Origin: Streptomyces sp. MBT53
GTDB taxonomy: Bacteria; Actinomycetota; Actinomycetes; Streptomycetales; Streptomycetaceae
DNA length: 64,000 nt
NCBI RefSeq assembly: GCF_016654115.1
Contig: NZ_JAEQAZ010000103.1
Span: forward strand, 1 to 64,000
Reading direction: 5' to 3'
The translations under genes and the position numbers were made by a program. How positions within the stretch are numbered: the first letter of the stretch is position 1; each line of letters starts with the position of its first letter. Under the pieces are notes generated by a model. The model did no database searches, was not told the DNA's origin, and saw only the letters and a list, made by a program, of their open reading frames with translations. Below are positions 40,503 through 48,796 of this stretch, piece after piece.

Positions 40503-40585
40503 CCGGCCGCGCGTCCGGACGCGGGCCCGCCCGCGCGCGCGAGCAGTACCTCGGCCCACCCGATACGAGACAGGAGCACCGCCCC

Positions 40586-41293
40586 ATGACCCGCGTTCCC
40601 GACGCCGTCGCCGTCGCCTCCCTCGACACGCACCGCCTGATCGTCGCCGTGCCGAACGAGGGACCGGCCGACATCGCAACCAACTACACCCGGCAGACCG
40701 CCGCCGACGTGCTGCGGCAGCTCGCCGACGGCCTCGACAGCCCGGCCGGACTCTGCGCGACCGCCCGCGCGACCGGCCGCCCCTGCCCGATCCACGACGC
40801 CCCGGCCCCGCCCTCGGCCGTCCTGCTCACCACCAGCCCGGCCGAAGCCCTCGCCCGGGGCATCCGCCAGGCGCAGCGTCCCGACGGCCTCGACCGCCTG
40901 CTCGCCGCCGTCGCCGAGGAGTTGCCCCAGGACGACGCCGACCAGGCCGCCGCCGGTCCCGCCGGTATGCGCACCCCGGCCGAGCGGGCGGTCGACGAGG
41001 CCCGGCAGTGCCTCGCGTTCAACGCCGGCGAGCCCTCGCCCGCCCTGTCCACGCTGCGCGACCTGCTGCTCGACACCGAGGAGCGCACACCGGCCGCAGC
41101 CCTCGCGACCGCCTACGTGGTGCTCGCCGCCCACGCCCGCGGCATGGCCGCACTCGCCCGCGAGCGGTACGACGCCACCGCCGGTCAGCACGGCGTGAAC
41201 CGCGGCTCGCGCGGCCTGCTCACCGGCATGAACAGCATTCGCAGGCTGCTCGATGACCTCGCCGACCGCCTCGACGAGCAGGCGCAGCAGTGA
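40586..41293 (+). CDS. Hypothetical early protein
   Basis: 235 residues from ATG 40586, nine bases after CAGGAG; an upstream extension overlapping the HNH gene lacks support. The N-terminal domain (ASLDTHRLIVAVPNEGPADIATNYTRQTAADVLRQLAD) is followed by a Pro-rich linker and a helical C-terminal half (ALSTLRDLLLDTEERTPAAALATAYVVLAAHARGM). No recognised family. Confidence 0.65.
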   Translation: MTRVPDAVAVASLDTHRLIVAVPNEGPADIATNYTRQTAADVLRQLADGLDSPAGLCATARATGRPCPIHDAPAPPSAVLLTTSPAEALARGIRQAQRPDGLDRLLAAVAEELPQDDADQAAAGPAGMRTPAERAVDEARQCLAFNAGEPSPALSTLRDLLLDTEERTPAAALATAYVVLAAHARGMAALARERYDATAGQHGVNRGSRGLLTGMNSIRRLLDDLADRLDEQAQQ

Positions 41294-41508
41294 GCGCCGC
41301 CCAGCAGCTCGCCGCCGATGTCCTGGTCGTCACGGCGACCGTGATCGTGGCGGGCGCCCCCCTCGGATGGTGGGCCGCCCGCCGGGACCCCGGCCCCCTC
41401 GCCCGCCGGGACCGCGCATCTTGCCGGGCCCGCGCCGGCGGGCAGGCCGATCGCGACCTGTTGCGCCTCGCCCGCAACGCCGACCGCCGCAAGGAGAAGA
41501 CCCCGTGA
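41290..41508 (+). CDS. Small single-pass membrane protein
   Basis: 72 residues, GTGA overlap. One hydrophobic segment (VLVVTATVIVAGAPLGWWAA), then a basic tail with many Arg. No family recognised. Confidence 0.6.
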   Translation: MSAAQQLAADVLVVTATVIVAGAPLGWWAARRDPGPLARRDRASCRARAGGQADRDLLRLARNADRRKEKTP

Positions 41509-41999
41509 CCACCCGCCGTCGGCACTCCCGCACCAAGCCGCGCGACCACGAGCACGCCGACCGCCGCGCCGCCCTCGACGTCCTGCTCGCCCGCGCCCAG
41601 CGCGGCCGGCTCAGCGCCGCCGAGGCCCGGCTGTTGTGCGAGTACGTCGGGCAGGAGCGCCGCAGCGCCGACGAGTCGCGCAAGGCCAACGAGGGCACCA
41701 CGCGCACGCTCGCCCGCCACCGCGCCGCCGCCGACGCCGTCGTACGCGAGCTTGAGGGCGACGTCGCCGAGGCCCGGCAGCGCGCCGCGGACGCCGAGGA
41801 ACAACTCATCGCGTACCGGGCCGTGTTCGGGCCCGGCGCACTCGACCGCTACCGGATCGCCCGGCAGCAGGTCGCCGCCGTTCGGGCCCTGCTGCCCACC
41901 ACGCCCCGGCCCCGCCTCGGACTGCCGAACGGCCTCGCCTACATCAACGGCAGGCACGACGCGTACGACGCCGTCCGCGACGCCCTCGCCCAGCACTGA
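41505..41999 (+). CDS. Coiled-coil early protein
   Basis: 164 residues from GTG 41505, GTGA overlap. The central part (RLLCEYVGQERRSADESRKANEGTTRTLARHRAAADAVVRELEGDVAEARQRAADAEEQLIAY) is a long coiled coil. The C-terminus is short and Pro-containing. Function unknown. Confidence 0.6.
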   Translation: MTTRRRHSRTKPRDHEHADRRAALDVLLARAQRGRLSAAEARLLCEYVGQERRSADESRKANEGTTRTLARHRAAADAVVRELEGDVAEARQRAADAEEQLIAYRAVFGPGALDRYRIARQQVAAVRALLPTTPRPRLGLPNGLAYINGRHDAYDAVRDALAQH

Positions 42000-42016
42000 G
42001 CCCAGGAGCAGCCACC

Positions 42017-42856
42017 ATGACGACCCCCCTCGACCACGCCGCGCCGCCGGTCGCCCGACGTGCCGCCGTCGACCTCGCCGCGGTGCGCGAGCAGTGGGGC
42101 GACCTGCTCGCCGCCATCGCGCACCCCCCGGCCGCCGAGTGGCCGCCGCGCGAGACCCGCGGCGGATTCCTCGACCAGCTCGCCGCCGCCGACCGCACCG
42201 ACGACCCCATGCCGGCCGCGCCCGTCATAGGCCGGCTCCCGCTCACCATCCGCGAACACCCGGCGCCGCTCAACCTCGACGCCCTCGACACCGCCCTCGA
42301 CACCGAGCGCGACCTGTTCGACCTCGCCGACGCCGTCGCCGAGCAGGTACAGCGCCCCGTGCGCCGGACGCCCGTCGCGCTGCGGTCGCTCCCGCCCCGC
42401 ACGGTCACGCGGGAAGACCTCGGCGACCAGCAGGACCCCGGCCGGTGGCACTACCAGACGCCCGAGTCGGCCGGTTCGCGGGCGTACGGGCTGCACTGGG
42501 CCGCCGTCTGGCTGGAGGGGCGGGCCCTCGGCGAGGAGTACGGCGACCTGTTCACGCCGGTCCCCGCCCTGCTGCTCGACCACCTCGCCGCGACGGCCGC
42601 CGGCGCCCGCCGCAGGGTCGAGCGTGCCCTCGGCCGCGACGGCCGGTCGACCGCCCTCGACCGGCCGTGCCCCTGGTGCGGGGGAAGCCTCACCGGCCGC
42701 ACCCGCGCCGACGGCGAACCGGCCGTCGCCTGCTCGACCGGCGCACGGTGCACCGCGCCCGCCGAGGACGGCCGCCGCCGGGGCGAGTGGCGAGGGGCCG
42801 ACCTGGTCGCCCTGTGGGCCGCCCTCACCCCCGACCGGCAGCGACCGGCCGCGTAG
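42017..42856 (+). CDS. Early protein with C-terminal zinc ribbon
   Basis: 279 residues. A helical N-terminal half carries an HYQTPESAGSRAYGLHWAAVWLEGRALGEEYG block. A C-terminal CPWCGGSLTGRTRADGEPAVACSTGARC ribbon follows, then WRGADLVALWAAL. This layout resembles actinophage proteins of unknown function at the end of the first early block. Its stop precedes a new promoter region. Confidence 0.65.
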   Translation: MTTPLDHAAPPVARRAAVDLAAVREQWGDLLAAIAHPPAAEWPPRETRGGFLDQLAAADRTDDPMPAAPVIGRLPLTIREHPAPLNLDALDTALDTERDLFDLADAVAEQVQRPVRRTPVALRSLPPRTVTREDLGDQQDPGRWHYQTPESAGSRAYGLHWAAVWLEGRALGEEYGDLFTPVPALLLDHLAATAAGARRRVERALGRDGRSTALDRPCPWCGGSLTGRTRADGEPAVACSTGARCTAPAEDGRRRGEWRGADLVALWAALTPDRQRPAA

Positions 42857-42930
42857 CTGGGGGCGGGTGACCGGCCAACTCCCCATGTACGCGCGGCAGT
42901 TGGCCGCTCACCAACTTTCTGAACTAACTC

Positions 42931-42970
42931 CTGAAGTGACTTGTGTAGTCACTTCAGAAGTGCCTACAGT
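42931..42970 (+). promoter_or_regulatory. Promoter overlapped by a perfect 11-bp inverted repeat
   Basis: CTGAAGTGACT (42931-42941) and AGTCACTTCAG (42947-42957) are exact arms around TGTGT. TTGTGT (42941-42946), an 18-bp spacer and TACAGT (42965-42970) make a plausible promoter whose -35 box is inside the palindrome. It is a different operator from the ATGTTCCAT type, so a second phage or host regulator is implied. Confidence 0.65.
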
Positions 42971-43030
42971 GGTCACGTCAACGGCGGTCCTCACCCGCCA
43001 CCACCACCGAACAGAGGGAGCAACCCCCTG

Positions 43031-43888
43031 ATGAACACCAACCGGACGCGCTACCACGTGGGCTCTCACGAGATCGGCCTCGCCCCCGAGTACCGGGTCG
43101 AGTGCATCGGCGAGGACATCGCGGAGATCTTCGCTTGGCTTGAGGGAGACATCGCCGGCGTTGCCGAGGACGTCGAGAACGAGACCCCGTTCGACGAGCT
43201 GTACAACCGCCTCGCCAAGTGCGAGACCGTCGCCGAGCTGGTCGGCGAGCACACGGTCGACACGTTCGTGTTCTTCGTGCGCCCCGTGACCGACTGCGGG
43301 TGCCCGTGCGACTGCGACGAGCACGGCGAGGAGTGCGACGGCGAGCACCGTCGCGAGGCCGCCGCCGAGCCGCAGCTCGCCGAGACCGACGAGCAGGGCC
43401 GTGCCCCGTTCAAGTTCGACCGCGCCGAGTACGTCGTGTTCAACACGGCCAGCGAGCCCCTTGACGGTTACTGGGCCGTCGCCAAGGTCCCCGCCGAGGG
43501 CGACACCTACCCGCCCCGCGACTACCTGCTCGCAGGCATGGCCACGCGCGAGCGGGCGTTCTCCCTCGCCGTCGAGAAGCTGCGCCCCACCCGCCTGATC
43601 ACGTTCCTCCCGCGCCAGTACCGCGACGTCACCCTCCCGCGTGAGGACCAGGAGCGAGAGGAGTACCCGACCGTCGACCGCGACGGGTGGGTCTGCGCCT
43701 GGTCGACCCTCGGGCACGCGGTCGTGTTCGAGGACGGCACCGAGCGCGGCATCGTCTACGCCGAGCGCCCGATCGAGGCCCACGTCACGGGCGCCGACGG
43801 AATCGACGTCGAACTCGACGGCCCGTGGCGCTGCTTCGAGCAGGCCGCCGCCGCCATCCGCGCCCACGTCCTCGACGCCCGCGCCTGA
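43031..43888 (+). CDS. Hypothetical acidic early protein
   Basis: 285 residues. Acidic, with a Cys cluster CGCPCDCDEHGEEC that may bind metal. The second half (FDRAEYVVFNTASEPLDGYWAVAKV to YPTVDRDGWVCAWSTLGHAVVFEDG) looks like two beta-rich units. It is the first gene of the second early block, under the promoter at 42931. No recognised family. Confidence 0.65.
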   Translation: MNTNRTRYHVGSHEIGLAPEYRVECIGEDIAEIFAWLEGDIAGVAEDVENETPFDELYNRLAKCETVAELVGEHTVDTFVFFVRPVTDCGCPCDCDEHGEECDGEHRREAAAEPQLAETDEQGRAPFKFDRAEYVVFNTASEPLDGYWAVAKVPAEGDTYPPRDYLLAGMATRERAFSLAVEKLRPTRLITFLPRQYRDVTLPREDQEREEYPTVDRDGWVCAWSTLGHAVVFEDGTERGIVYAERPIEAHVTGADGIDVELDGPWRCFEQAAAAIRAHVLDARA

Positions 43889-43899
43889 CCGACCACCGA

Positions 43900-43924
43900 G
43901 GGGGCGCCCCGCGCGGGCGCCCCC
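43900..43924 (+). terminator. GC hairpin between early genes
   Basis: GGGGGCGCCC (43900-43909) pairs with GGGCGCCCCC (43915-43924). No T-run; the next gene's ribosome-binding site (AAGGGA) follows directly. Confidence 0.45.
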
Positions 43925-43941
43925 ACCCGAAGGGACACCCA

Positions 43942-44343
43942 ATGAAGTGCCTTGAGTTCTTCCCTGTGGTCGTGACCGCGCTCCCCGACGACGAGGACCA
44001 TGCCCCGCTGCTGGTCGACCCCGCCGCCGCCCGCATCGTGCGCGCACGGGACATCGCCGACGGCGACACGATCCTCGCGTCGTTCCCCGGACACCACTAC
44101 GGCGACATCGTGCTCGCGCAGCTTCCCGCCTACCGGAGTCTCGGCCGCCGTCTGCCCCGCTCGGACTACTTCAACGACCAGTACCAGGCGCACCCGATGC
44201 CCTACGACCGCACGTGCGGGTGCGGGTCGTGCGTCAACCTCGCGGACTGCACGGAAGCCGTCGTGAACCTCGGCGACGACAACCCGTGGGACGTCTGCGA
44301 CCCGTGGCCCGCGACCGACCTCGCACTGATCGTTCCCGCCTGA
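43942..44343 (+). CDS. Hypothetical early protein with Cys motif
   Basis: 133 residues. The first half has a strand-rich pattern (EFFPVVVTALPDDEDHAPLLV, DGDTILASFPGHHYGDIVLAQLP). The second half has a CGCGSCVNLADC cluster. Function unknown. Confidence 0.6.
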   Translation: MKCLEFFPVVVTALPDDEDHAPLLVDPAAARIVRARDIADGDTILASFPGHHYGDIVLAQLPAYRSLGRRLPRSDYFNDQYQAHPMPYDRTCGCGSCVNLADCTEAVVNLGDDNPWDVCDPWPATDLALIVPA

Positions 44344-44351
44344 CCGCCCCA

Positions 44352-44377
44352 GGGCCCGCCCCGCCGAGGGCGGGCCC
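44352..44377 (+). terminator. GC hairpin between early genes
   Basis: GGGCCCGCCC (44352-44361) pairs with GGGCGGGCCC (44368-44377). No T-run. Confidence 0.45.
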
Positions 44378-44401
44378 GCCCCGACGCGAGGAGTACCAGC
44401 C

Positions 44402-44563
44402 GTGCCGAAGCCCCAGCAGACCCGCCGCCCCGTCCTCAAGGTCGACCACCCCGAGAACAGCGAGGAGCGTTGTCCGAACTGCGGATGTTCCGAGAACGAG
44501 TTCGCCCCCTCCTGTAACTGCCCGAACCTGGTGACCTGCCCCGCAGGTTGCGGACACCCGTAG
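44402..44563 (+). CDS. 53-residue Cys-rich zinc-ribbon protein
   Basis: Starts at GTG 44402, eight bases after GAGGAG, and stops at TAG 44561-44563. After a basic N-terminus it has CPNCGCSE, then SCNCPNLVTCPAGCGHP: eight Cys, enough for two zinc sites. It lies in a row of similarly spaced early genes with its own ribosome-binding site. No named family. Confidence 0.6.
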   Translation: MPKPQQTRRPVLKVDHPENSEERCPNCGCSENEFAPSCNCPNLVTCPAGCGHP

Positions 44564-44578
44564 CCGAGGAACCCGCTG

Positions 44579-44923
44579 ATGCGTCCCGAGACCCACGCCG
44601 TGCGCGGCACCGCCCTGAAGATCACCGGGCACTACCGCCGCCCCGGAACGCAAGACCTGTACTGCGGACGCCCCGCGGGCGGACGCAACAGCGTCTTCGC
44701 CGCCGTGCGCGGGTGGCGCCTGTGCAAGCGGTGCGTACGGGCCGAAGCCCAAGACCGGGCCGAGGCCGAGGCCGTCGCCGCCCAGTGGCGGACCACGGTC
44801 GAGGCCGCCGAGCCCTCGGGCATGCTGGTGATCCCCGCGCCGTGGCGACCGTCCCGCCCCGAACAGCTCGCCCTCGACGGCGTGCCCCACAAGCCCGAAC
44901 AGGTCGCCCTGTTCGCCGCCTGA
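44579..44923 (+). CDS. Hypothetical early protein
   Basis: 114 residues. GRNSVFAAVRGWRLCKRCVRAEAQDRAEAEAVAAQW has a CxxC pair, and the C-terminus (PEQLALDGVPHKPEQVALFA) resembles a short interaction tail with repeated EQxALdG/EQVALF, like a clamp-binding motif; that reading is speculative. Confidence 0.6.
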   Translation: MRPETHAVRGTALKITGHYRRPGTQDLYCGRPAGGRNSVFAAVRGWRLCKRCVRAEAQDRAEAEAVAAQWRTTVEAAEPSGMLVIPAPWRPSRPEQLALDGVPHKPEQVALFAA

Positions 44924-44930
44924 CCGCCCC

Positions 44931-44954
44931 GCCCGCCCTCGCCCGAGGGCGGGC
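44931..44954 (+). terminator. GC hairpin between early genes
   Basis: GCCCGCCCTCG (44931-44941) pairs with CGAGGGCGGGC (44944-44954) around a 2-base loop. No T-run. Confidence 0.45.
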
Positions 44955-44981
44955 CCGACCACACCGACAGGAGCACCCTGC

Positions 44982-45905
44982 ATGAGCACGAAGAAGCCGC
45001 CGCAGACGTTCGAGGAGCAGCGGGCCGCCGTACGGCACGCCGTAGACGCTCGCGGGTACGAGATGGCGCCGGCGCCCGACCCGGAGCAGGCCCGCGCAGC
45101 CCTCGACGCGCTGCTCGACGGCCGCCCGCAGCTCGCCGCCCTCGCCCTCAAGCTGGTGACGGCCGTCGTCGACTCCGGAACGGTCGTCACCGACGGCCGC
45201 CCCATGTCGTCGGTCGAGGTCGTGCGCAGGCTCCGCCGAGACCGCCGCGCCCAGACGCTCGCCGAGCGGACGGCCACGATCGAGGCCGAGTTCCCGGTCG
45301 AGCTGCACCCGGCGGCATTCGCCCTCACGAAGCTCGCCGACACCCGCAAGGCCGGTGAGAAGGCCATCGAGGTGACCCCGGGCATGATCCGGCGGGCCAA
45401 GGCCCAGGGCATGAAGCCGGCTGACATCGCGCGCCTGCTCAAGGTCACCGACTCACACGTGTACGCCGTCCTGCGCAAAGCGCCCGACGAGGACACCGCG
45501 CCGGTCGAGGACTTCCTCGCCCAGTTCACGGGACTGATGGCGCAAGCCGACCATGAGTCGTACGAGGCCCGCCGCGCCCACGTGCCGGCAGGACACACGC
45601 TCTACAACTGGCGACTTGAGCTGTTCGACGGCCCTGAAGGCGACGGATGGCAGTCGTACCAGGAAGGCGACGCCGCCGACGTTCCGGGCAGCGAGACAAA
45701 CCTCGCCCTCGCAGTGCTCGCCGACGCCGAGGAAGACGACCAGGAAGTGAGCCAGCACCGCGCCCGAGTCCTGGTCTGGGAAGGCCCCGAAGGGGACGAG
45801 AACGACGCCGATCACGTCCACGAGCGCGAACCGGCCGCTCTGCCCGAACCCGAGTTCCCGGTCGACGAGTACAGGATCAGCACACGGAGCGACGACCAGC
45901 AGTAA
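44982..45905 (+). CDS. Early protein with a central helix-turn-helix
   Basis: 307 residues. The region IEVTPGMIRRAKAQGMKPADIARLLKVTDSHVYAVLRK (about 126-163) is a clear resolvase-like helix-turn-helix. The N-terminal part is helical; the C-terminal part is acidic and may fold separately (AGHTLYNWRLELFDGPEGDGWQSY). It may regulate late genes, given its place just before the terminase region. Confidence 0.65.
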   Translation: MSTKKPPQTFEEQRAAVRHAVDARGYEMAPAPDPEQARAALDALLDGRPQLAALALKLVTAVVDSGTVVTDGRPMSSVEVVRRLRRDRRAQTLAERTATIEAEFPVELHPAAFALTKLADTRKAGEKAIEVTPGMIRRAKAQGMKPADIARLLKVTDSHVYAVLRKAPDEDTAPVEDFLAQFTGLMAQADHESYEARRAHVPAGHTLYNWRLELFDGPEGDGWQSYQEGDAADVPGSETNLALAVLADAEEDDQEVSQHRARVLVWEGPEGDENDADHVHEREPAALPEPEFPVDEYRISTRSDDQQ

Positions 45906-45919
45906 GCCCACCGACAACG

Positions 45920-45956
45920 CGGGCCCGCCCGACGCCTCACACGTCAAGCGGGCCCG
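45920..45956 (+). terminator. GC hairpin between early genes
   Basis: CGGGCCCGC (45920-45928) pairs with GCGGGCCCG (45948-45956). Confidence 0.4.
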
Positions 45957-45981
45957 ACTCGCCAAACGGGAGCAACCCCCG

Positions 45982-46275
45982 ATGACTACCGCCAACCCTA
46001 CCCAGCAGCCGGCCAAGGCCCCGAACCTCCCGCCCGACGTCGGACGATCCCTGTCCGTCCGCATCCTCGACCAGGGCATGTACGACGACCTGCGCGTGAT
46101 CATGCAGACCGGCTGCGACGCGTCCGCCGCCGTCCGACAGGCGTTACTACTCCTCGCCAACGTGTACGACGGAGCATGGTCGCGCGGGCACTACCCGGTG
46201 GGCGTCGCGCCCGTCATCGTGACGACGAACATCAAGCCGTACAAGCCTGTCCGACAGCCTGACCAGAACGTATGA
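45982..46275 (+). CDS. Small protein, possible ribbon-helix-helix
   Basis: 97 residues. RSLSVRILDQGMYDDLRVIMQTGCDASAAVRQALLLLANVY has the strand-helix-helix pattern of Arc/CopG-type DNA-binding proteins. It is the last gene of the second early block. It could control the TACAGT promoter or late genes; untested. Confidence 0.55.
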   Translation: MTTANPTQQPAKAPNLPPDVGRSLSVRILDQGMYDDLRVIMQTGCDASAAVRQALLLLANVYDGAWSRGHYPVGVAPVIVTTNIKPYKPVRQPDQNV

Positions 46276-46371
46276 CAGCCGCGCGCCCCGCTGTACGACA
46301 CGGTGGGGCGCGCGCCCCGCGTCCGGACGCGGGCCGTCATGCGCGCGGGCGAGGCCGCCGGGCAAGACCAG

Positions 46372-46401
46372 TTGCGCCGTTATCGTTCCGTGACCTAGAG
46401 T
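46372..46401 (+). promoter_or_regulatory. Promoter-like sequence before the late region
   Basis: TTGCGC (46372-46377), an 18-bp spacer and TAGAGT (46396-46401). A transcript from here would meet the hairpin at 46446-46474 after only about 40 bases. 46276-46371 holds nothing I can support. Confidence 0.4.
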
Positions 46402-46445
46402 GGGGCCCGTCTTCGGCGTGCCCGGAAACGGACACCCTTCCCGAA

Positions 46446-46474
46446 CGCCCCGCCGCTCCCCCCGCGGCGGGGCG
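46446..46474 (+). terminator. Terminator ahead of the lipoprotein gene
   Basis: CGCCCCGCCGC (46446-46456) pairs perfectly with GCGGCGGGGCG (46464-46474), followed by TTTGCATG. It should isolate the lipoprotein gene from early transcription. Confidence 0.75.
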
Positions 46475-46554
46475 TTTGCATGCGCCCCGCAACCATCCCC
46501 ACCCGTCACACGTCCCTCTTACGTAACGCTTACCAACCCGTGGGGGGACAACCC

Positions 46555-46968
46555 GTGAAGCACCAAACCACCGCCTTAGCCCTCGCCACCGTCGCCGCCC
46601 TCGCCGCGCTCACCGGGTGCAGCAGCAGCGACGACACCTCGGCGAAGTCGACGTCGTCGGCCGCCACCGAGTCCGTGAGCGCCAGCGACGCCGCCGCCGC
46701 TCTGCACAACGCCGGCATTCCGGCGAAGCCGACCGGCCAGGCTCGAACCGCCCTGCTCGCCGCACTGCGCAAGGTCAGCCCCGCGCTGGTCGCGGACGAA
46801 GACAAGGCCGTCGACAACAGCCGTAACCAGTGCTCCGCCATCAACGGCGAGTCCGCCAAGGTCGATTGGTCCGCGCAACAGCGCTTCGGCACCAGCTCGC
46901 ACGAGGTGAGCGAGGCCGAGGCCAAGCAGATCAACACCGCGCTGACGGCGTTCTGCAAGACCGCCTGA
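46555..46968 (+). CDS. Phage-encoded lipoprotein (moron-type)
   Basis: 137 residues from GTG 46555. The signal peptide TTALALATVAALAALTGC ends in a good lipobox (LTGC); the mature protein has a Ser/Thr-rich spacer and a helical domain with two Cys (NQCSAINGE and AFCKTA). It would be anchored outside the membrane. It has terminators on both sides and lies between the early and terminase genes, the classic place for a moron expressed from the lysogen. Surface lipoproteins from prophages often block superinfection; that role is inferred. The precise promoter is unclear within 46475-46550. Confidence 0.8.
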   Translation: MKHQTTALALATVAALAALTGCSSSDDTSAKSTSSAATESVSASDAAAALHNAGIPAKPTGQARTALLAALRKVSPALVADEDKAVDNSRNQCSAINGESAKVDWSAQQRFGTSSHEVSEAEAKQINTALTAFCKTA

Positions 46969-46979
46969 CCCACCCCCCG

Positions 46980-47011
46980 ACGGCCCGGCACGCCCCTGTG
47001 TGCCGGGCCGT
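46980..47011 (+). terminator. Terminator after the lipoprotein gene
   Basis: ACGGCCCGGCAC (46980-46991) pairs perfectly with GTGCCGGGCCGT (47000-47011), followed by TCGCATGC. Both this and the upstream terminator end in CGTTyGCATG, so they look like copies of one design. Confidence 0.75.
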
Positions 47012-47038
47012 TCGCATGCCCGCGGGAGGTGAGCGCCC

Positions 47039-47560
47039 GTGGGACGCCCCATCGATGACGACGACCGCGAGCAGGTACGCCGACTGCACTCCCAGGGCAA
47101 GAGCCGGAACGAGATCGCGAAGACGATCGAGCGGTCGCCCTCGACCGTGTCGAAGATCGCCGCCGCGTGCGACCTCACGTTCGACCGCGCCGCCGAGGTC
47201 GAGACCGCCACCCGAGTACGCCGTGCCGACCTCGCCGCGCGCCGGGCCGAACTCGCGGTCACCCTGCACGACATCGCCGAACGGGAACTCGGCCGGATGA
47301 CCGAGCCACACCTCTACTTCGAGTGGGGCGGGAAGGACCACACCTACGCCCAGAAGTGGCAGGACGAGCCAACCCCGGCCGACCGCCGGACCATGATGGC
47401 CACCGCCAGCGCCGCCCTCGACCGCTCCCTAAAGCTCGCCCCGCCACGCGACGAGGCCGGCGAGCGCTCCCGCTCCGTGATCGGGCGCCTCATGGAAGGC
47501 CTCGCCCGCAACTACGCCGACCGGCACGGCAGTTCACCGGACGGCGACGATGAAAAGTGA
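47039..47560 (+). CDS. terS: Terminase small subunit
   Basis: 173 residues from GTG 47039, after GGGAGGTG. An N-terminal helix-turn-helix (DREQVRRLHSQGKSRNEIAKTIERSPSTVSKIAAACDLTF) is followed by a helical oligomerisation part. It recognises phage DNA for packaging. Identity rests on the HTH and its overlap with terL. Confidence 0.8.
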   Translation: MGRPIDDDDREQVRRLHSQGKSRNEIAKTIERSPSTVSKIAAACDLTFDRAAEVETATRVRRADLAARRAELAVTLHDIAERELGRMTEPHLYFEWGGKDHTYAQKWQDEPTPADRRTMMATASAALDRSLKLAPPRDEAGERSRSVIGRLMEGLARNYADRHGSSPDGDDEK

Positions 47561-48782
47561 CCTCGGTCTGTCGCCGAAGCAGGTCGATTCGATCGTCGAG
47601 GCCGCCGCGTTCCTCAACCTGTGGGAAGGCTCCGTGCGGTCCGGGAAGACCATCGCGAGCCTGCTCCGCTGGCTGGGGTACGTCGCTGACCCGCCGACCG
47701 GCGGCGAGCTGGTCATGGTCGGGCGCACCCGCGACAGCCTCGCCCGGAACGTGTTCGGGCCGCTGATGAACCCGGACGTGTTCGGCGAGGTCGCCCAAGA
47801 CGTCCAGTACACCGCCGGCGCCGCGACGGCGACGGTCCTCGGCCGCACCGTGCACGCCCTCGGTGCCAACGACGCCCAGGCCGAGCCGAAGGTACGCGGG
47901 CTCACCTGCTCCGGCGCCTACGTCGACGAGGCAACGACCCTTCCCAAGAGCTTCTTTGACCAGCTCACCGCACGGTGCAGCGTGCCGGGTTCGAAGATCT
48001 TCGCGACGACCAACCCGGACAACCCGAATCACTGGCTACGCCGGGGCTACCTGCTCAGGCCGGAAGAGGCCCGGCTCAGGTCGTGGCACTTCCAGTTGGA
48101 CGACAACCCCGGCCTTGACGACGAGTACAAAGCCCGGATCAAGTCGACGCACACCGGCCTGTTCTACAAGCGCAACGTGCTCGGTCTGTGGATTCAGGCC
48201 GAGGGCGCGATCTACGACATGTTCGACGAGTCCGAGCACGTCGTCGACACTCTGCCGGCCATGCGCCGGTACTGGATCGGTATCGACTATGGCACCGTGA
48301 ACGCCACCTCGGCGATCCTGCTCGGTGAGGGTGTCGACGGCCGGCTGTACGCGTGCGCCGAGTGGCGCCACGACTCCCGCACCGCGCACCGGCAGATGAC
48401 CGACGCCCAGTACAGCGCCGCACTGCGCACGTGGGTCGCCGACCTCGGCATCGCGCCCGAGTGGACGTTCGTCGACCCGAGCGCGGCGAGCTTCATCACG
48501 CAGTTGTGGGCCGACTCGTACGAGGGCGTTGCCCGCGCCTCGAACGAGGTCGTCGACGGCATCCGGTCCGTGGCGAGCCTGCTCGGCGCCGGTCTGCTGC
48601 GGATACACCGGTCGTGCGAGGGACTGCTCGACGAACTGCCCGGCTACGTATGGGACACGGCCGCCGCCGACAAGGGCGAGGACAAGCCCCTCAAGGCCGC
48701 CGACCACTCGTGCGACGCACTGCGCTACGCCGTCCACTCCACCGCCCACGAGTGGCGCCACCTGCTCACCCTCGCCGCATGA
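47550..48782 (+). CDS. terL: Terminase large subunit
   Basis: Packaging ATPase and nuclease, 410 residues, Terminase_3/PBSX type. Walker A is EGSVRSGKT, Walker B is GAYVDEATTL, the coupling motif is FATTNPD. The RNase H-like nuclease has IGIDYGTVNATS, then TFVDPSAASF and a late Asp in DHSCDALRYAV. It overlaps terS by 11 bp. Confidence 0.95.
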   Translation: MKSDLGLSPKQVDSIVEAAAFLNLWEGSVRSGKTIASLLRWLGYVADPPTGGELVMVGRTRDSLARNVFGPLMNPDVFGEVAQDVQYTAGAATATVLGRTVHALGANDAQAEPKVRGLTCSGAYVDEATTLPKSFFDQLTARCSVPGSKIFATTNPDNPNHWLRRGYLLRPEEARLRSWHFQLDDNPGLDDEYKARIKSTHTGLFYKRNVLGLWIQAEGAIYDMFDESEHVVDTLPAMRRYWIGIDYGTVNATSAILLGEGVDGRLYACAEWRHDSRTAHRQMTDAQYSAALRTWVADLGIAPEWTFVDPSAASFITQLWADSYEGVARASNEVVDGIRSVASLLGAGLLRIHRSCEGLLDELPGYVWDTAAADKGEDKPLKAADHSCDALRYAVHSTAHEWRHLLTLAA

Positions 48783-48796
48783 AGGAGGCCGCCGCC

